A DNA stretch of 64,000 nt from NCBI GenBank assembly GCA_047518005.1, contig JAKZRT010000010.1, forward strand, positions 29,547-93,546. Reading direction: 5' to 3'. A model generated the notes under the pieces. That model saw nothing but the letters and a program-made list of their open reading frames with translations, did not search any database and was not told the DNA's origin. Shown piece after piece: positions 15,491 to 24,264 of this stretch. Position 1 is the stretch's first letter; each line of letters opens with the position of its first letter. A program made the position numbers and the translations under genes. This DNA comes from JAKZRT01 sp047518005 (GTDB lineage Bacteria > Pseudomonadota > Alphaproteobacteria > Rhodobacterales > Rhodobacteraceae).

Positions 15491-17911
15491 ATGCACGAAG
15501 AACTGAATTCGTCTTATCCGGTGCTGCCGCTGCGCGACATTGTGGTTTTCCCCCACATGATCGTACCGCTTTTTGTGGGCCGGGAAAAATCTGTCCGGGC
15601 GCTCGAGGAAGTGATGGGCGATGACAAGCAGATCTTGCTGTCCAGCCAGGTTGATCCGTCGGTCGACGACCCGGAATCGGACGGGATCTTCAAGGTCGGC
15701 GTTCTGGCCAACGTTCTGCAACTGCTGAAATTGCCCGACGGCACGGTCAAGGTACTGGTCGAGGGCAAAAGCCGCGTGCGTATCACGCGGTACCTGGAAA
15801 ACGACGATTATTTCGAAGCATCAGCCGAATATCTGACTGAATTTCCAGGCGAGGCCGAAGCGGTCGAAGCCTTGTTGCGTTCGGTCGGCGAAGAATTTGA
15901 ACGCTACGCCAAGATCAAGAAAAACATCCCCGAAGAAGCGCTTGACGCGGTCTCGGAGACCCGCGAACCGGCCAAACTTGCCGATCTGGTGGCAGGCCAT
16001 CTGGGCGTCGAGGTTGACCAGAAGCAGGAGCTTCTGGAGACGCTCAGCGTCAGCGAGCGGCTGGAAAAGGTTTACGGCCTGATGCAGGGCGAAATGTCGG
16101 TTCTGCGGGTCGAGAAAAAAATCAAGACGCGGGTGAAATCCCAAATGGAGCGCACGCAGCGCGAATATTATCTGAACGAACAGATGAAAGCCATTCAGAA
16201 AGAGCTGGGCGACGGCGAGGACGGCTCGAACGAGATCGCCGAACTGGAAAGCAAGATTGCCGAAACCAAGCTCAGCAAAGAGGCGCGCGAAAAGGCCGAG
16301 GGCGAGCTGAAAAAGCTCAAATCAATGTCGCCGATGTCGGCCGAAGCGACCGTCGTGCGCAATTATCTCGACTGGATGTTGTCGATACCCTGGGGCGTCA
16401 AGAGCCGGGTCAAAAGGGACCTTGGCCGCGCCCAGAAGGTGCTGGATGACGACCATTACGGGCTTGAGAAAGTCAAGGAACGCATCGTCGAATATCTGGC
16501 GGTTCAGCAACGCTCCAAGAAACTCAAGGGCCCGATCCTCTGTCTGGTCGGACCCCCGGGTGTCGGCAAGACGTCGCTGGGAAAATCGGTGGCACGGGCC
16601 ACGGGGCGCGAGTTTATCCGGATCTCGCTTGGCGGGGTGCGCGACGAGAGCGAGATTCGCGGCCACCGGCGGACCTATATCGGGTCGATGCCCGGCAAGA
16701 TCGTCCAGTCGCTGAAAAAGGCAAAAACCACGAACCCGCTGATCCTTTTGGACGAGATCGACAAGATGGGTCAGGATTTTCGCGGTGACCCGGCATCGGC
16801 CATGCTCGAAGTGCTTGATCCGGAACAGAACTCGACCTTCACCGATCACTATCTCGAGGTTGAATACGACCTCTCGAACGTCATGTTCATCACTACGGCC
16901 AACACTTATAACATGCCGTCGCCGCTTTTGGACCGGATGGAGATCATCCCGCTGGCCGGATACACCGAGGACGAAAAGGGCGAGATTGCGCGTCAGCATC
17001 TGATTGACAAACAAGTGAAAAATCACGGCTTGCGCGCGCATGAGTTCGTGCTGACCGACGAGGCGCTGACCGAGATAATCCGCACCTACACCCGCGAGGC
17101 GGGCGTGCGGAACCTTGAACGCGAGATCGCCAAGCTGTCGCGCAAGGCGGTGACGCGGATCATCAAGAAGATCGACGAAAAAGTCGTCATCACGCCCGAC
17201 AAACTGGAAGAATTTTTGGGCGTCAAACGTTTCCGTTATGGGTTGGCCGAACAGGAAGATCAGATTGGCGTCGTCACCGGCCTGGCCTGGACTTCGGTCG
17301 GTGGTGATCTTCTCAGCATCGAGGCGCTGAGCCTGCCGGGCAAAGGCCGGATGAAGACCACCGGAAAGCTGGGTGATGTGATGAAGGAAAGCATCGATGC
17401 CGCGTCAAGTTACGTGCGCTCGATTGCGCCCGATCTTGGCGTGAAGCCGACCAAATTCGAAAAGGTCGACATTCACGTTCATGTGCCCGAAGCTGCGACG
17501 CCCAAAGACGGGCCGTCGGCGGGCGTGGCCATGGTCACGTCGATTGTCTCGGTGCTGACCGGCATCCCGGTCAAGAAAGACATCGCCATGACCGGCGAGG
17601 TCACGCTGCGCGGCAACGTTCTGGCGATTGGCGGGTTGAAAGAAAAGCTTCTGGCGGCGCTTCGCGGTGGCGTCAGCACCGTGTTGATTCCGGAAGAAAA
17701 CCGCAAGGATCTGACCGAGATCCCCGACAACGTCAAAGAGGGGCTTGAGATCATCCCGGTGGCCCACGTGCGCGATGTGCTGAAGGCGGCACTTGTTAAA
17801 TTGCCCGACCCTATCGAATGGGACGAAGCCGCAGAGGAAGCCGCAGAGGAAGCCGCCGCAGCGGCGGCCAAGCTGGCTGGCGACGAGGCGGCCAGCCCCA
17901 CGGCCCATTAG
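15491..17911 (+). CDS. lon: ATP-dependent protease Lon
   Basis: Cytosolic AAA+ serine protease that degrades misfolded and regulatory proteins. The 806-residue protein has an N-terminal LON substrate domain (YPVLPLRDIVVFPHMIVPL), a coiled-coil region, an AAA+ module with Walker A GPPGVGKT at residues 354-361 and Walker B ILLDEIDKM, and a C-terminal protease with the Ser-Lys dyad: Ser676 in DGPSAG and Lys719 in GLKEKLLAA. The start at 15491 follows AGGAG by 5 nt. The last 30 residues are Ala/Glu-rich and unique to this clade or strain. Length matches the family. Confidence 0.98.
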   Translation: MHEELNSSYPVLPLRDIVVFPHMIVPLFVGREKSVRALEEVMGDDKQILLSSQVDPSVDDPESDGIFKVGVLANVLQLLKLPDGTVKVLVEGKSRVRITRYLENDDYFEASAEYLTEFPGEAEAVEALLRSVGEEFERYAKIKKNIPEEALDAVSETREPAKLADLVAGHLGVEVDQKQELLETLSVSERLEKVYGLMQGEMSVLRVEKKIKTRVKSQMERTQREYYLNEQMKAIQKELGDGEDGSNEIAELESKIAETKLSKEAREKAEGELKKLKSMSPMSAEATVVRNYLDWMLSIPWGVKSRVKRDLGRAQKVLDDDHYGLEKVKERIVEYLAVQQRSKKLKGPILCLVGPPGVGKTSLGKSVARATGREFIRISLGGVRDESEIRGHRRTYIGSMPGKIVQSLKKAKTTNPLILLDEIDKMGQDFRGDPASAMLEVLDPEQNSTFTDHYLEVEYDLSNVMFITTANTYNMPSPLLDRMEIIPLAGYTEDEKGEIARQHLIDKQVKNHGLRAHEFVLTDEALTEIIRTYTREAGVRNLEREIAKLSRKAVTRIIKKIDEKVVITPDKLEEFLGVKRFRYGLAEQEDQIGVVTGLAWTSVGGDLLSIEALSLPGKGRMKTTGKLGDVMKESIDAASSYVRSIAPDLGVKPTKFEKVDIHVHVPEAATPKDGPSAGVAMVTSIVSVLTGIPVKKDIAMTGEVTLRGNVLAIGGLKEKLLAALRGGVSTVLIPEENRKDLTEIPDNVKEGLEIIPVAHVRDVLKAALVKLPDPIEWDEAAEEAAEEAAAAAAKLAGDEAASPTAH

Positions 17912-17932
17912 TTTCGGGTCTTAACATTCTGA

Positions 17933-17961
17933 AAAGGCGCGTGGTTTCTCTGCACGCCTTT
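17933..17961 (+). terminator. Possible terminator after lon
   Basis: AAAGGCG (17933-17939) and CGCCTTT (17955-17961) form a 7-bp stem around a 15-nt loop just past the lon stop, ending in TTTGT. The convergent M29 peptidase gene stops at 17967, so it may serve both directions. Confidence 0.5.
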
Positions 17962-17966
17962 GTCGT

Positions 17967-19214
17967 TCAGGCCCAGTTGCCCTGCCGGAAAACAGGCGTC
18001 CGCGACCCGTTCGCCCCGATGCCGTCAATCTCCATGTCGGGCGTGCCGATCATCCAGTCGACATGGATGATACTGTCGTTGCCGCCGCGCGCCGCGATCT
18101 CGTCCTTGCTCATCGCCTGGCCACCGTCGATGGCGGTGGCATAGCAGCGTCCCATGGCGATGTGGCAGGCGGCGTTTTCGTCAAAGAGCGTGTTGTAGAA
18201 CAATATCCCGCTTTCCGAGACCGGCGAGGCGTGCGGCACCAGTGCCACTTCGCCCAGCCGCGCAGCCCCATCGTCGCGGCCAATCTGTTCCTGCAACAGG
18301 GCCTCACCGGCACTGGCCAAAGCCTTGACCGCGCGTCCACTCTCGAATTTCATTTCGATATTGTCGATCAGATTGCCCTGCAATGCCAAAGGCTTGCTGG
18401 ACCGAACGACACCGTCCACTCGGGTCGAATGCGGCGTGGTGAAAACCTCCTCGGTTGGAATGTTTGGAATGCATTCGACGCCGTTCTGCGCCGTGATCGA
18501 CCCGCCCAGCCACCTGTGGCCCTCGGCCAGACCGACGATCAAATCGGTGCCCTCGGCCCGGAAGTGCAGCGCGTCGAAGGCCTGCCCGTTCAGCCAGCCG
18601 ACGCGCTTTGCCAAAGCCGCGGCATGGTCCCGCCACCCGGCCGCCGGGTCGTCGCCCGATATGCGCGACACAGCGAATATCGCCTGCGCCAGTTTTTCGG
18701 TCGCCTGCGCCTCGGGCAACTCGGGAAACACTCGCGCCGCCCAGGCCGGAGCAGGGTATGACACGATGGACCAGTTCACTTTCATTGACGAGATGTAATC
18801 CGACGCCACCTTGTAGGCCACGGCATTGGCCTTGGCCGCGCGGGCCACGTGATCGGGGTTTTGCCCCGCCAAAAGCTGCGGGTCTTCGGCATAGATCGCC
18901 ATCCGCGCGGCGTTGCCGCCAAAAGCCTCCGCCATTCCGCGATAAAGCCAGTCAGCGGCCCGGTCGAAACCGGCGTCCGTGCTGTGTTCGTACCGGGCCA
19001 GCGTTATGCCGTCGTCGGACAAAAGCGGCGTCACCAGGGCCGCACCGGCGCGGTAGGCCTCGGACGCGATAGCGCGGACCAGGGGCAATGCCACTACCGG
19101 CGCGGTCAGCACTACATCCTGTCCCGGCTGCACGTTCAGCCCGGTGCGCACCGCCACCAGTGCCAGACGCTTCAGCATTTCGGGGTCGGGTTGATAGGAC
19201 GTGGGTTCGGACAT
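17967..19214 (-). CDS. M29-family aminopeptidase (thermophilic type)
   Basis: Metallo-aminopeptidase of family M29 (AmpS/PepS/aminopeptidase T), releasing N-terminal residues from peptides in the cytoplasm. The 415-residue protein has VAVRTGLNVQPGQDVVL near the N terminus, NIPTEEVFTTPHSTRVDG with the metal-binding Glu and His, and C-terminal HIAMGRCYATAIDGG and HVDWMIGTPDMEIDG. I use the ATG at 19214 (MSEPTSYQPD), which removes a 35-residue low-complexity extension. Single gene convergent with lon; tRNA-Val lies behind it on the other strand. Confidence 0.93.
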   Translation of the reverse strand: MSEPTSYQPDPEMLKRLALVAVRTGLNVQPGQDVVLTAPVVALPLVRAIASEAYRAGAALVTPLLSDDGITLARYEHSTDAGFDRAADWLYRGMAEAFGGNAARMAIYAEDPQLLAGQNPDHVARAAKANAVAYKVASDYISSMKVNWSIVSYPAPAWAARVFPELPEAQATEKLAQAIFAVSRISGDDPAAGWRDHAAALAKRVGWLNGQAFDALHFRAEGTDLIVGLAEGHRWLGGSITAQNGVECIPNIPTEEVFTTPHSTRVDGVVRSSKPLALQGNLIDNIEMKFESGRAVKALASAGEALLQEQIGRDDGAARLGEVALVPHASPVSESGILFYNTLFDENAACHIAMGRCYATAIDGGQAMSKDEIAARGGNDSIIHVDWMIGTPDMEIDGIGANGSRTPVFRQGNWA

Positions 19215-19331
19215 TTGGCGGCTCCTGCGGGCTGGAATTGTGCAATGCTGGGCGATCGGCGCGGCAGGGTCAACCGCCCGCCATCGCCCTTGCGGAACAA
19301 TTTCCCAAGCGCTAGACAACCCGCCGACCGG

Positions 19332-19406
19332 GGGTGATTAGCTCAGTGGTAGAGCGCTTCGTTCACATCGAAGATGTCGGGGGTTCAAATCCCTCATCAC
19401 CCACCA
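19332..19406 (+). tRNA. tRNA-Val(CAC)
   Basis: Acceptor GGGTGAT (19332-19338) pairs ATCACCC (19396-19402). Anticodon stem CTTCG/CGAAG encloses TTCACAT, anticodon CAC. The T-arm reads GGGGGTTCAAATCCCT and CCA is encoded at 19404-19406. Its D-loop is one base shorter than in the tRNA-Val copy at 21423. Confidence 0.96.
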
Positions 19407-19416
19407 GAAGCCAATG

Positions 19417-19443
19417 AAAACGCGCCGCAAACGGGCGCGTTTT
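19417..19443. terminator. Bidirectional terminator between tRNA-Val and lipoprotein gene
   Basis: AAAACGCGCC (19417-19426), 7-nt loop, GGCGCGTTTT (19434-19443). The stem is perfect over 10 bp and the flanking A/T runs give a U-tract in both directions, so it can end both the tRNA transcript and the convergent lipoprotein gene. Confidence 0.85.
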
Positions 19444-19461
19444 CGGGTTCGGACGCTTGGC

Positions 19462-20688
19462 TCAAGGGACCGCCTTGGTCGCCAGTTTCAGGGTTCCGTT
19501 GGTCTCGTCATGATAGACGGTCAGCAACTCGCGCGAGAGCGGACTGAAGGCGATCTCAGGCGTCAGCCCGGTCACATCCGCCGAATTGTCGATGATCGTG
19601 TATTTTTCTCCCGACCAACTGCCCAGACCGGCATTGTAGCGATAAACATCCAGCATATTGCCAAACGTCCGGTGCGTCGCCACATAGATAAATCCGTTGT
19701 CATCCAGCGCCAGATCGGGATCGCAGGCCGCAAACACGCTTGGGTCGAACACCGGCGGCGTCAGCGTTGTGCCGCCATTGCCAAGCAGACTGGTCTCGGA
19801 ACTGATCCTGATCGTGTCGCCGGAACATCCGCCGCGCGCGTACCAATACGTGTCGAGCGTGCTCAGCGTGGGGATCTGATTGACCAGCACGTCGTAGGTT
19901 CCCGAAAGCGGGCTGAATTTTTTGAACGTCGTAACGCTCCACCCGCCAAAAGAGGTCAGGCCGTTGATTTCAACCTTGGAAGCGGACTGAAACCCCCGGT
20001 CGGGTGTGTAAAGCAACCGCATACCGCCGCCGTCATTGATCAGCGACAACGGCCTGTCGCCGTCGACCGCATCGTCGTCATTGCCGATGCTTCCGCCGAC
20101 CCGCAACTGGTTCCAGGTCGTGCTGCCGACATTGCGATAGGCATGCCAGAGCTCTTCCTGGGGAAAACTTGACCACATGATATGGATCCGGTGGGGCTTG
20201 CTGCCGCGGTCCTCGTAAACGGCGGTAATCGGCTCGTCGATGTTGAACGGCGTGCTGACGGTCTCGCAGTCCCAATCGGAAAATCCCGGGCAAGGACTAC
20301 CCAGACCCGTGTCGAACGACGCAAGAACAATCGGCCCTGCTGTGCCGCCCGGCGCGCCCCCGTCCACAAAGGCCACATAGATGTCACCGTCCGGGTCGCG
20401 AATGACCTCGGGAAAACGGCCGCCGGTGTTGGAAATGGTCTGGGTCTGGAACGCGTTCCAATTAAAGCTGCTGCCCTGGCGGGTCTTGATTTTCAGTCGG
20501 GGGGTGCTCTCGTCCTCGTAGGCAACCGCCATATGTTGCGAGCTTCCGTCGATATAAAGCGACAGCGAAGGATTGGCACCGACGTGGCTGCCACCGCCCC
20601 CGTCATCGACAATCTCTCGGGTCCAGTTGGGCGAGCTGCAGGCACTTAGCATGAAAAGGAAAAACGCACCGCTTGCGATCTGGCGCAT
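19462..20688 (-). CDS. Predicted lipoprotein, beta-propeller-like, unknown function
   Basis: 408-residue exported lipoprotein of no recognised family. The N terminus MRQIASGAFFLFMLSACSS has a lipobox LSAC with the lipidated Cys near residue 17, so it is anchored to a membrane facing the periplasm or surface. The mature part contains repeated blocks of the form AVAYEDESTPRLKIKT, PITAVYEDRGSKPHRIH and LLTVYHDETNGTLKLAT with interspersed DPDGDIYVAFVDG and LDDNGFIYVATH, suggestive of propeller blades. Four or more Cys suggest disulfides. I start at the ATG at 20688; longer frames overlap the divergent phosphatase gene. It lies alone between two tRNA-Val genes. Confidence 0.7.
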   Translation of the reverse strand: MRQIASGAFFLFMLSACSSPNWTREIVDDGGGGSHVGANPSLSLYIDGSSQHMAVAYEDESTPRLKIKTRQGSSFNWNAFQTQTISNTGGRFPEVIRDPDGDIYVAFVDGGAPGGTAGPIVLASFDTGLGSPCPGFSDWDCETVSTPFNIDEPITAVYEDRGSKPHRIHIMWSSFPQEELWHAYRNVGSTTWNQLRVGGSIGNDDDAVDGDRPLSLINDGGGMRLLYTPDRGFQSASKVEINGLTSFGGWSVTTFKKFSPLSGTYDVLVNQIPTLSTLDTYWYARGGCSGDTIRISSETSLLGNGGTTLTPPVFDPSVFAACDPDLALDDNGFIYVATHRTFGNMLDVYRYNAGLGSWSGEKYTIIDNSADVTGLTPEIAFSPLSRELLTVYHDETNGTLKLATKAVP

Positions 20689-20803
20689 GACAAACCCCCA
20701 TAATATATTGCGACTATAGGTTGAGCATATCACATTTCTGTCAGCGTGGGTGCCACGCGAATTTTGTTGGCTCTCCGCGTAAGTTTTGCGTAGGAAAAAT
20801 TCC

Positions 20804-21406
20804 ATGGACACGCCCGAGCTTTTGATCATTCGACACGGCGAAACCGAATGGAACCGGGAGGGCATTATGCAGGGCCATCTGGATTCGCCCTTGACCGGTC
20901 GGGGCCGGCAGCAGGCGCGCGATGTGGCCACCTTGCTGGCGCGGCTGGGTCTTGGCCCAAAATTCCGCGCCTGGGTCAGCCCGCTTGAACGCGCCCAGGC
21001 CACCGCGCGCCTGGCGTTGGCCGGTCACTTTGATGACTGGACAACCGAAGACCGACTGGCCGAGGTTAGCGTGGGCCAAGCGCAGGGATTGACGTTTCAA
21101 GCGATGCTGCGGGCCTATCCGCAATTGGCCGAATATCCCGGACGCTTTGGGTGGCAATGGCAGGTGCCGGGGGGTGAAACCCTTGCCCAGTTTTCCGGAC
21201 GCAACGCGTCCTGGCTGGCTGGGCTCGACGGGCCTGCGGTGGTCGTGACGCACGGCGTCACCAGCGCGGTGATGCGGTCGTTGGTTCTTGGGGTGGCACC
21301 CGATCAGCTTGACAGCCTGCCGGGCGGGCAGGGGGTAATTCACCGGATCAAAAACGGCGTCGCTGACACGATTGGGCCCCTTGCGTGCGCGCGCGCAAGC
21401 GTCTAG
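20804..21406 (+). CDS. Histidine phosphatase family protein (phosphoglycerate mutase-like)
   Basis: Branch of the phosphohistidine phosphatase superfamily. The 200-residue protein has the phospho-acceptor motif LLIIRHGETEWNREG, WVSPLERAQATARLA, a central Glu region TEDRLAEVSVGQAQG, and the second catalytic His in VVVTHGVTSAVMR. Substrate is not predictable; the family includes phosphoglycerate mutases, alpha-ribazole phosphatase and broad sugar phosphatases. The ATG at 20804 follows a TAGGA site at 20791-20795. It ends 16 nt before tRNA-Val(TAC). Confidence 0.9.
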   Translation: MDTPELLIIRHGETEWNREGIMQGHLDSPLTGRGRQQARDVATLLARLGLGPKFRAWVSPLERAQATARLALAGHFDDWTTEDRLAEVSVGQAQGLTFQAMLRAYPQLAEYPGRFGWQWQVPGGETLAQFSGRNASWLAGLDGPAVVVTHGVTSAVMRSLVLGVAPDQLDSLPGGQGVIHRIKNGVADTIGPLACARASV

Positions 21407-21422
21407 AGGGTCTCTCGGTTTG

Positions 21423-21488
<66 letters not shown>

Positions 21489-21498
<10 letters not shown>

Positions 21499-23720
21499 CC
21501 CTTGCCCCGATTTAACTTCAGAACCTGCAAGAGGTTAGTATAATCGTCGGTCCAGACGCGGCCGCCATCGCTGCCAAGCGGTTGCCACCTTGCGTCGCCC
21601 GTAAAGCGGGACAGATCAGCGCTTTCTCGCGCCATAATCGCCACAACCGAAGCCCCGTCGCCGGGATCGCGACTTGTTTGACCGGGATAGTTTTGCCAGA
21701 GCGCGGCAAGCCCCAGGTTGGCCGCCGCGCGTCCCAGAGGCCGGTCAATCGCGTAGTATCGGTTTGATATATGAAAGACGAGGATGCCGCCGGGCCGAAG
21801 TCGGTCGAGATAAAGCTCGATCGCCTCGCGCGTGGTCAGGTGTACCGGCACCGCGTCCGAACTATAGGCATCGATGACCAGTATATCAAAACGCACGTCC
21901 TCTTGCCTGGTAAGAACCATTCGGGCGTCGCCCAGATGCGTCGGCGCGTCACCGGCGCAGCGTGACATATAGGTGAAAAGGTTCGGATCGCGCGCGATGC
22001 GGTCGACGACCACGTCAATTTCGAAAAAATGCCAATTCTGTCCGGGCTGGCGGTAACAGGCAAGCGCGCCGACACCCAGGCCGACAATGCCCACGGTGCG
22101 CGCGTCCTGTCCCGCCGGGGATGTCAGCACCTGTGCCATCGGACCGTTGCGATGGTAATAAGACCGGGGCGCGGGGCGCTCGGGCCCATACTCGCCAAGA
22201 TGCTGGGCACCGTGAACCGTGGTACCGTTGGCATAGAGCCGCAGTTGGCCCTGATCGAGAACCTTGTGCGTTCCAAAAAAGCTGCGGTCGCGCAAATGGG
22301 CGGGATTGTGGATGGCAGCGGTGCCCACTGCCATTGTGGCCAGCACCAGAAAAGTAACCGAAACCGGATGGCGGCGAAGTGCCAGGGCCAGGCCGGTTAT
22401 CATCACGAGCACGCCGACGGTGAATGCATCGTCGTTCAGAACGGCGGTTATTTGGTCTTTCGTCAGCAGCACCAGAGCGACCAACGCCGCGGCAAATATC
22501 CCCGGCCTCGCCCGGCGGGCGGTCGTGGCGTCGGCGCGACTTATCGCCAGAAGACCGGCGATTGTGATCGTTATCGCGCCCTCAAAAAGCTCGTTGAATA
22601 TGAGCGGTGCCAGGACCGAATTGAAAAGACCCCCCAGCGCGCCGCCCACCGACATCGTGACGTAAAACACCGTCAGATGTTGGGGCGCGGGCCGCAGCCG
22701 ATAAAGTTTGGAATGCGCGAAAAGCGCGACCGGCAGGAACGCAAGAATCAAACCAACCGCGCCCAGCAACGACACATGCGCCCCGAAAAGGTTGCCAAAA
22801 ATTACCGCAAGAACGCCCAAAGACGCGACAAAAAACAGCCGCAGGGTGCTGTCGCCGATCAGCGGACGGTTGGTGAAGACCAAAACAAAGCTCAGAAGGT
22901 AAAGCGCAAGCGGGATCACCCAGATCAGCGGCATCGACCCGATATCGGTGCTGATCTTGGTGGTGACCGCCAGCATCAGCGACGAGGGGACAAACGCCAA
23001 CAGCGCCCAGAGGCCGATCTGGGTTAGCGCTGGCGCGGGCGTATCAGCCGCAGGCGCGGGCAGTCGAGTTGGCGCCGGTCGGGTGCCGCCCCGGACTGCA
23101 AGCATGCCCGAAGCCAGCAAGGCGACACCGAGTATCAGAAAACTAATGGCCCAGCCGCGCCCGATTGTGGTCGCACCGAACAGGGGTTCGGCAACCAGCG
23201 GAAAGGCCATCAGCGCGATCAACGATCCCAGGTTCGAGGCACCGTAAAGAAAATACGGGTCTTCGGCCGAAGGCCCGCCGGTTCGACAGTACCACGCCTG
23301 GATCAGGGGCGCGTTGGCCGAAAGCACCGCGAACGGCAGGCCGACGCCGCCCGCAAACAACAGCAGCGTCTGCCAGACGGCCGGGCTTTGCGGATCAAAC
23401 CGCCAGCCCTGACTTACGGCGAGCGGCAAAAACAAAAGTGCTAAGGCCCACAGCGCCAAGTGCAGAGCAATCTGTTGGCGGAGCGCCAGATATCTGGTCG
23501 TGAGATGCGCGTAAAGATAACCGCCAATCAGCACCGACTGGAAGAACAGCATCGCTGTTGTCCAAACCGCCGACGCGCCGCCGATATGGGGTAAAACGAT
23601 GCGGGTAAACAGCGGCTGGACAAAGAACAAAAGCGACGCCGACAAAAAGATCGTGGCGGTAAACAGAACCGGGGCCAGGCGGCGCGCCATGAGCGGCGAA
23701 TTGGTCGTTGCAAGGGTCAT
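21489..23720 (-). CDS. Membrane / spermidine-synthase-like fusion protein
   Basis: 743-residue protein with a polytopic N-terminal half (about residues 15-450, twelve or more hydrophobic segments, starting LFTATIFLSASLLFFVQPLF) and a cytosolic C-terminal Rossmann methyltransferase-like domain of the spermidine synthase family (TVGIVGLGVGALACYRQPG, HFFEIDVVVDRIA, FDILVIDAYSSDAVPVHL). Such fused forms are widespread, but the aminopropyl-transfer substrate is unproven; the helices may belong to a transporter-like fold. Start at the ATG at 23720. The last codons and TGA stop (21489-21491) lie antisense to the 3' end of tRNA-Val, a 10-bp overlap. Confidence 0.85.
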
Positions 23721-23919
23721 AGGGCGCCGTGGAATATTGTTTCGTATTAGTCGGATAAACAGCGAATGTGTCTAAAGTTTGTTGCCCGAACGTGAACAAT
23801 CGAATTCTGAAAGACCCGGTCGGAATTTTGGCATTTGCCCGCGCGTTGACGGCTTGACGGGACTTGCGCTTGAGCCTAGAAGGCGCCTCACGCCCGGGCT
23901 GAAACCGGGTTGGCAGTGG

Positions 23920-23996
23920 GCGGTTGTAGCTCAGATGGTTAGAGTACCGGCCTGTCACGCCGGGGGTCGCGGGTTCGAGCCCCGTCAACCGCGCCA
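23920..23996 (+). tRNA. tRNA-Asp(GTC)
   Basis: Acceptor GCGGTTG (23920-23926) pairs CAACCGC (23986-23992). Anticodon stem CCGGC/GCCGG encloses CTGTCAC, anticodon GTC. T-loop GGTTCGAGCCCC; CCA at 23994-23996. Confidence 0.96.
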
Positions 23997-24049
23997 ACGC
24001 TGCTTTGGTTGCCTTCAGATACACTAGGGACCGACCCGAAAACCGCCAC

Positions 24050-24072
24050 ATTGCCCTTTGTTTCAGGGCAAT
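24050..24072. terminator. Hairpin between tRNA-Asp and chemoreceptor gene
   Basis: ATTGCCCT (24050-24057), loop TTGTTTC, AGGGCAAT (24065-24072), an 8-bp perfect stem 54 nt past tRNA-Asp. No U-run follows, so the terminator role is tentative. The remaining 190 bases to 24264 hold no gene I can support. Confidence 0.4.
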
Positions 24073-24264
24073 AAATCGGCGCAAGGGGTGCGTCGATTGC
24101 CGCCCAGTGGCGCGGTCGGCCAAGGCTTCGCGGCCTTTGGCAAAGTCACTCTGGATCGAACCATTGCCGCGCAACTGCGGGGCCTTTGCAGTCGCGTAGG
24201 GCGGTTCTGACGGCCACGCTTCGCGGGCGTGATCTGGACCGCGCAAACGTTGCGGCGCGCAAGC

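Noticed and set aside
15235..15492. 85-codon minus-strand frame upstream of lon
   Set aside because: Its first codons overlap the lon start and the product is Arg-rich without family resemblance; probably chance.
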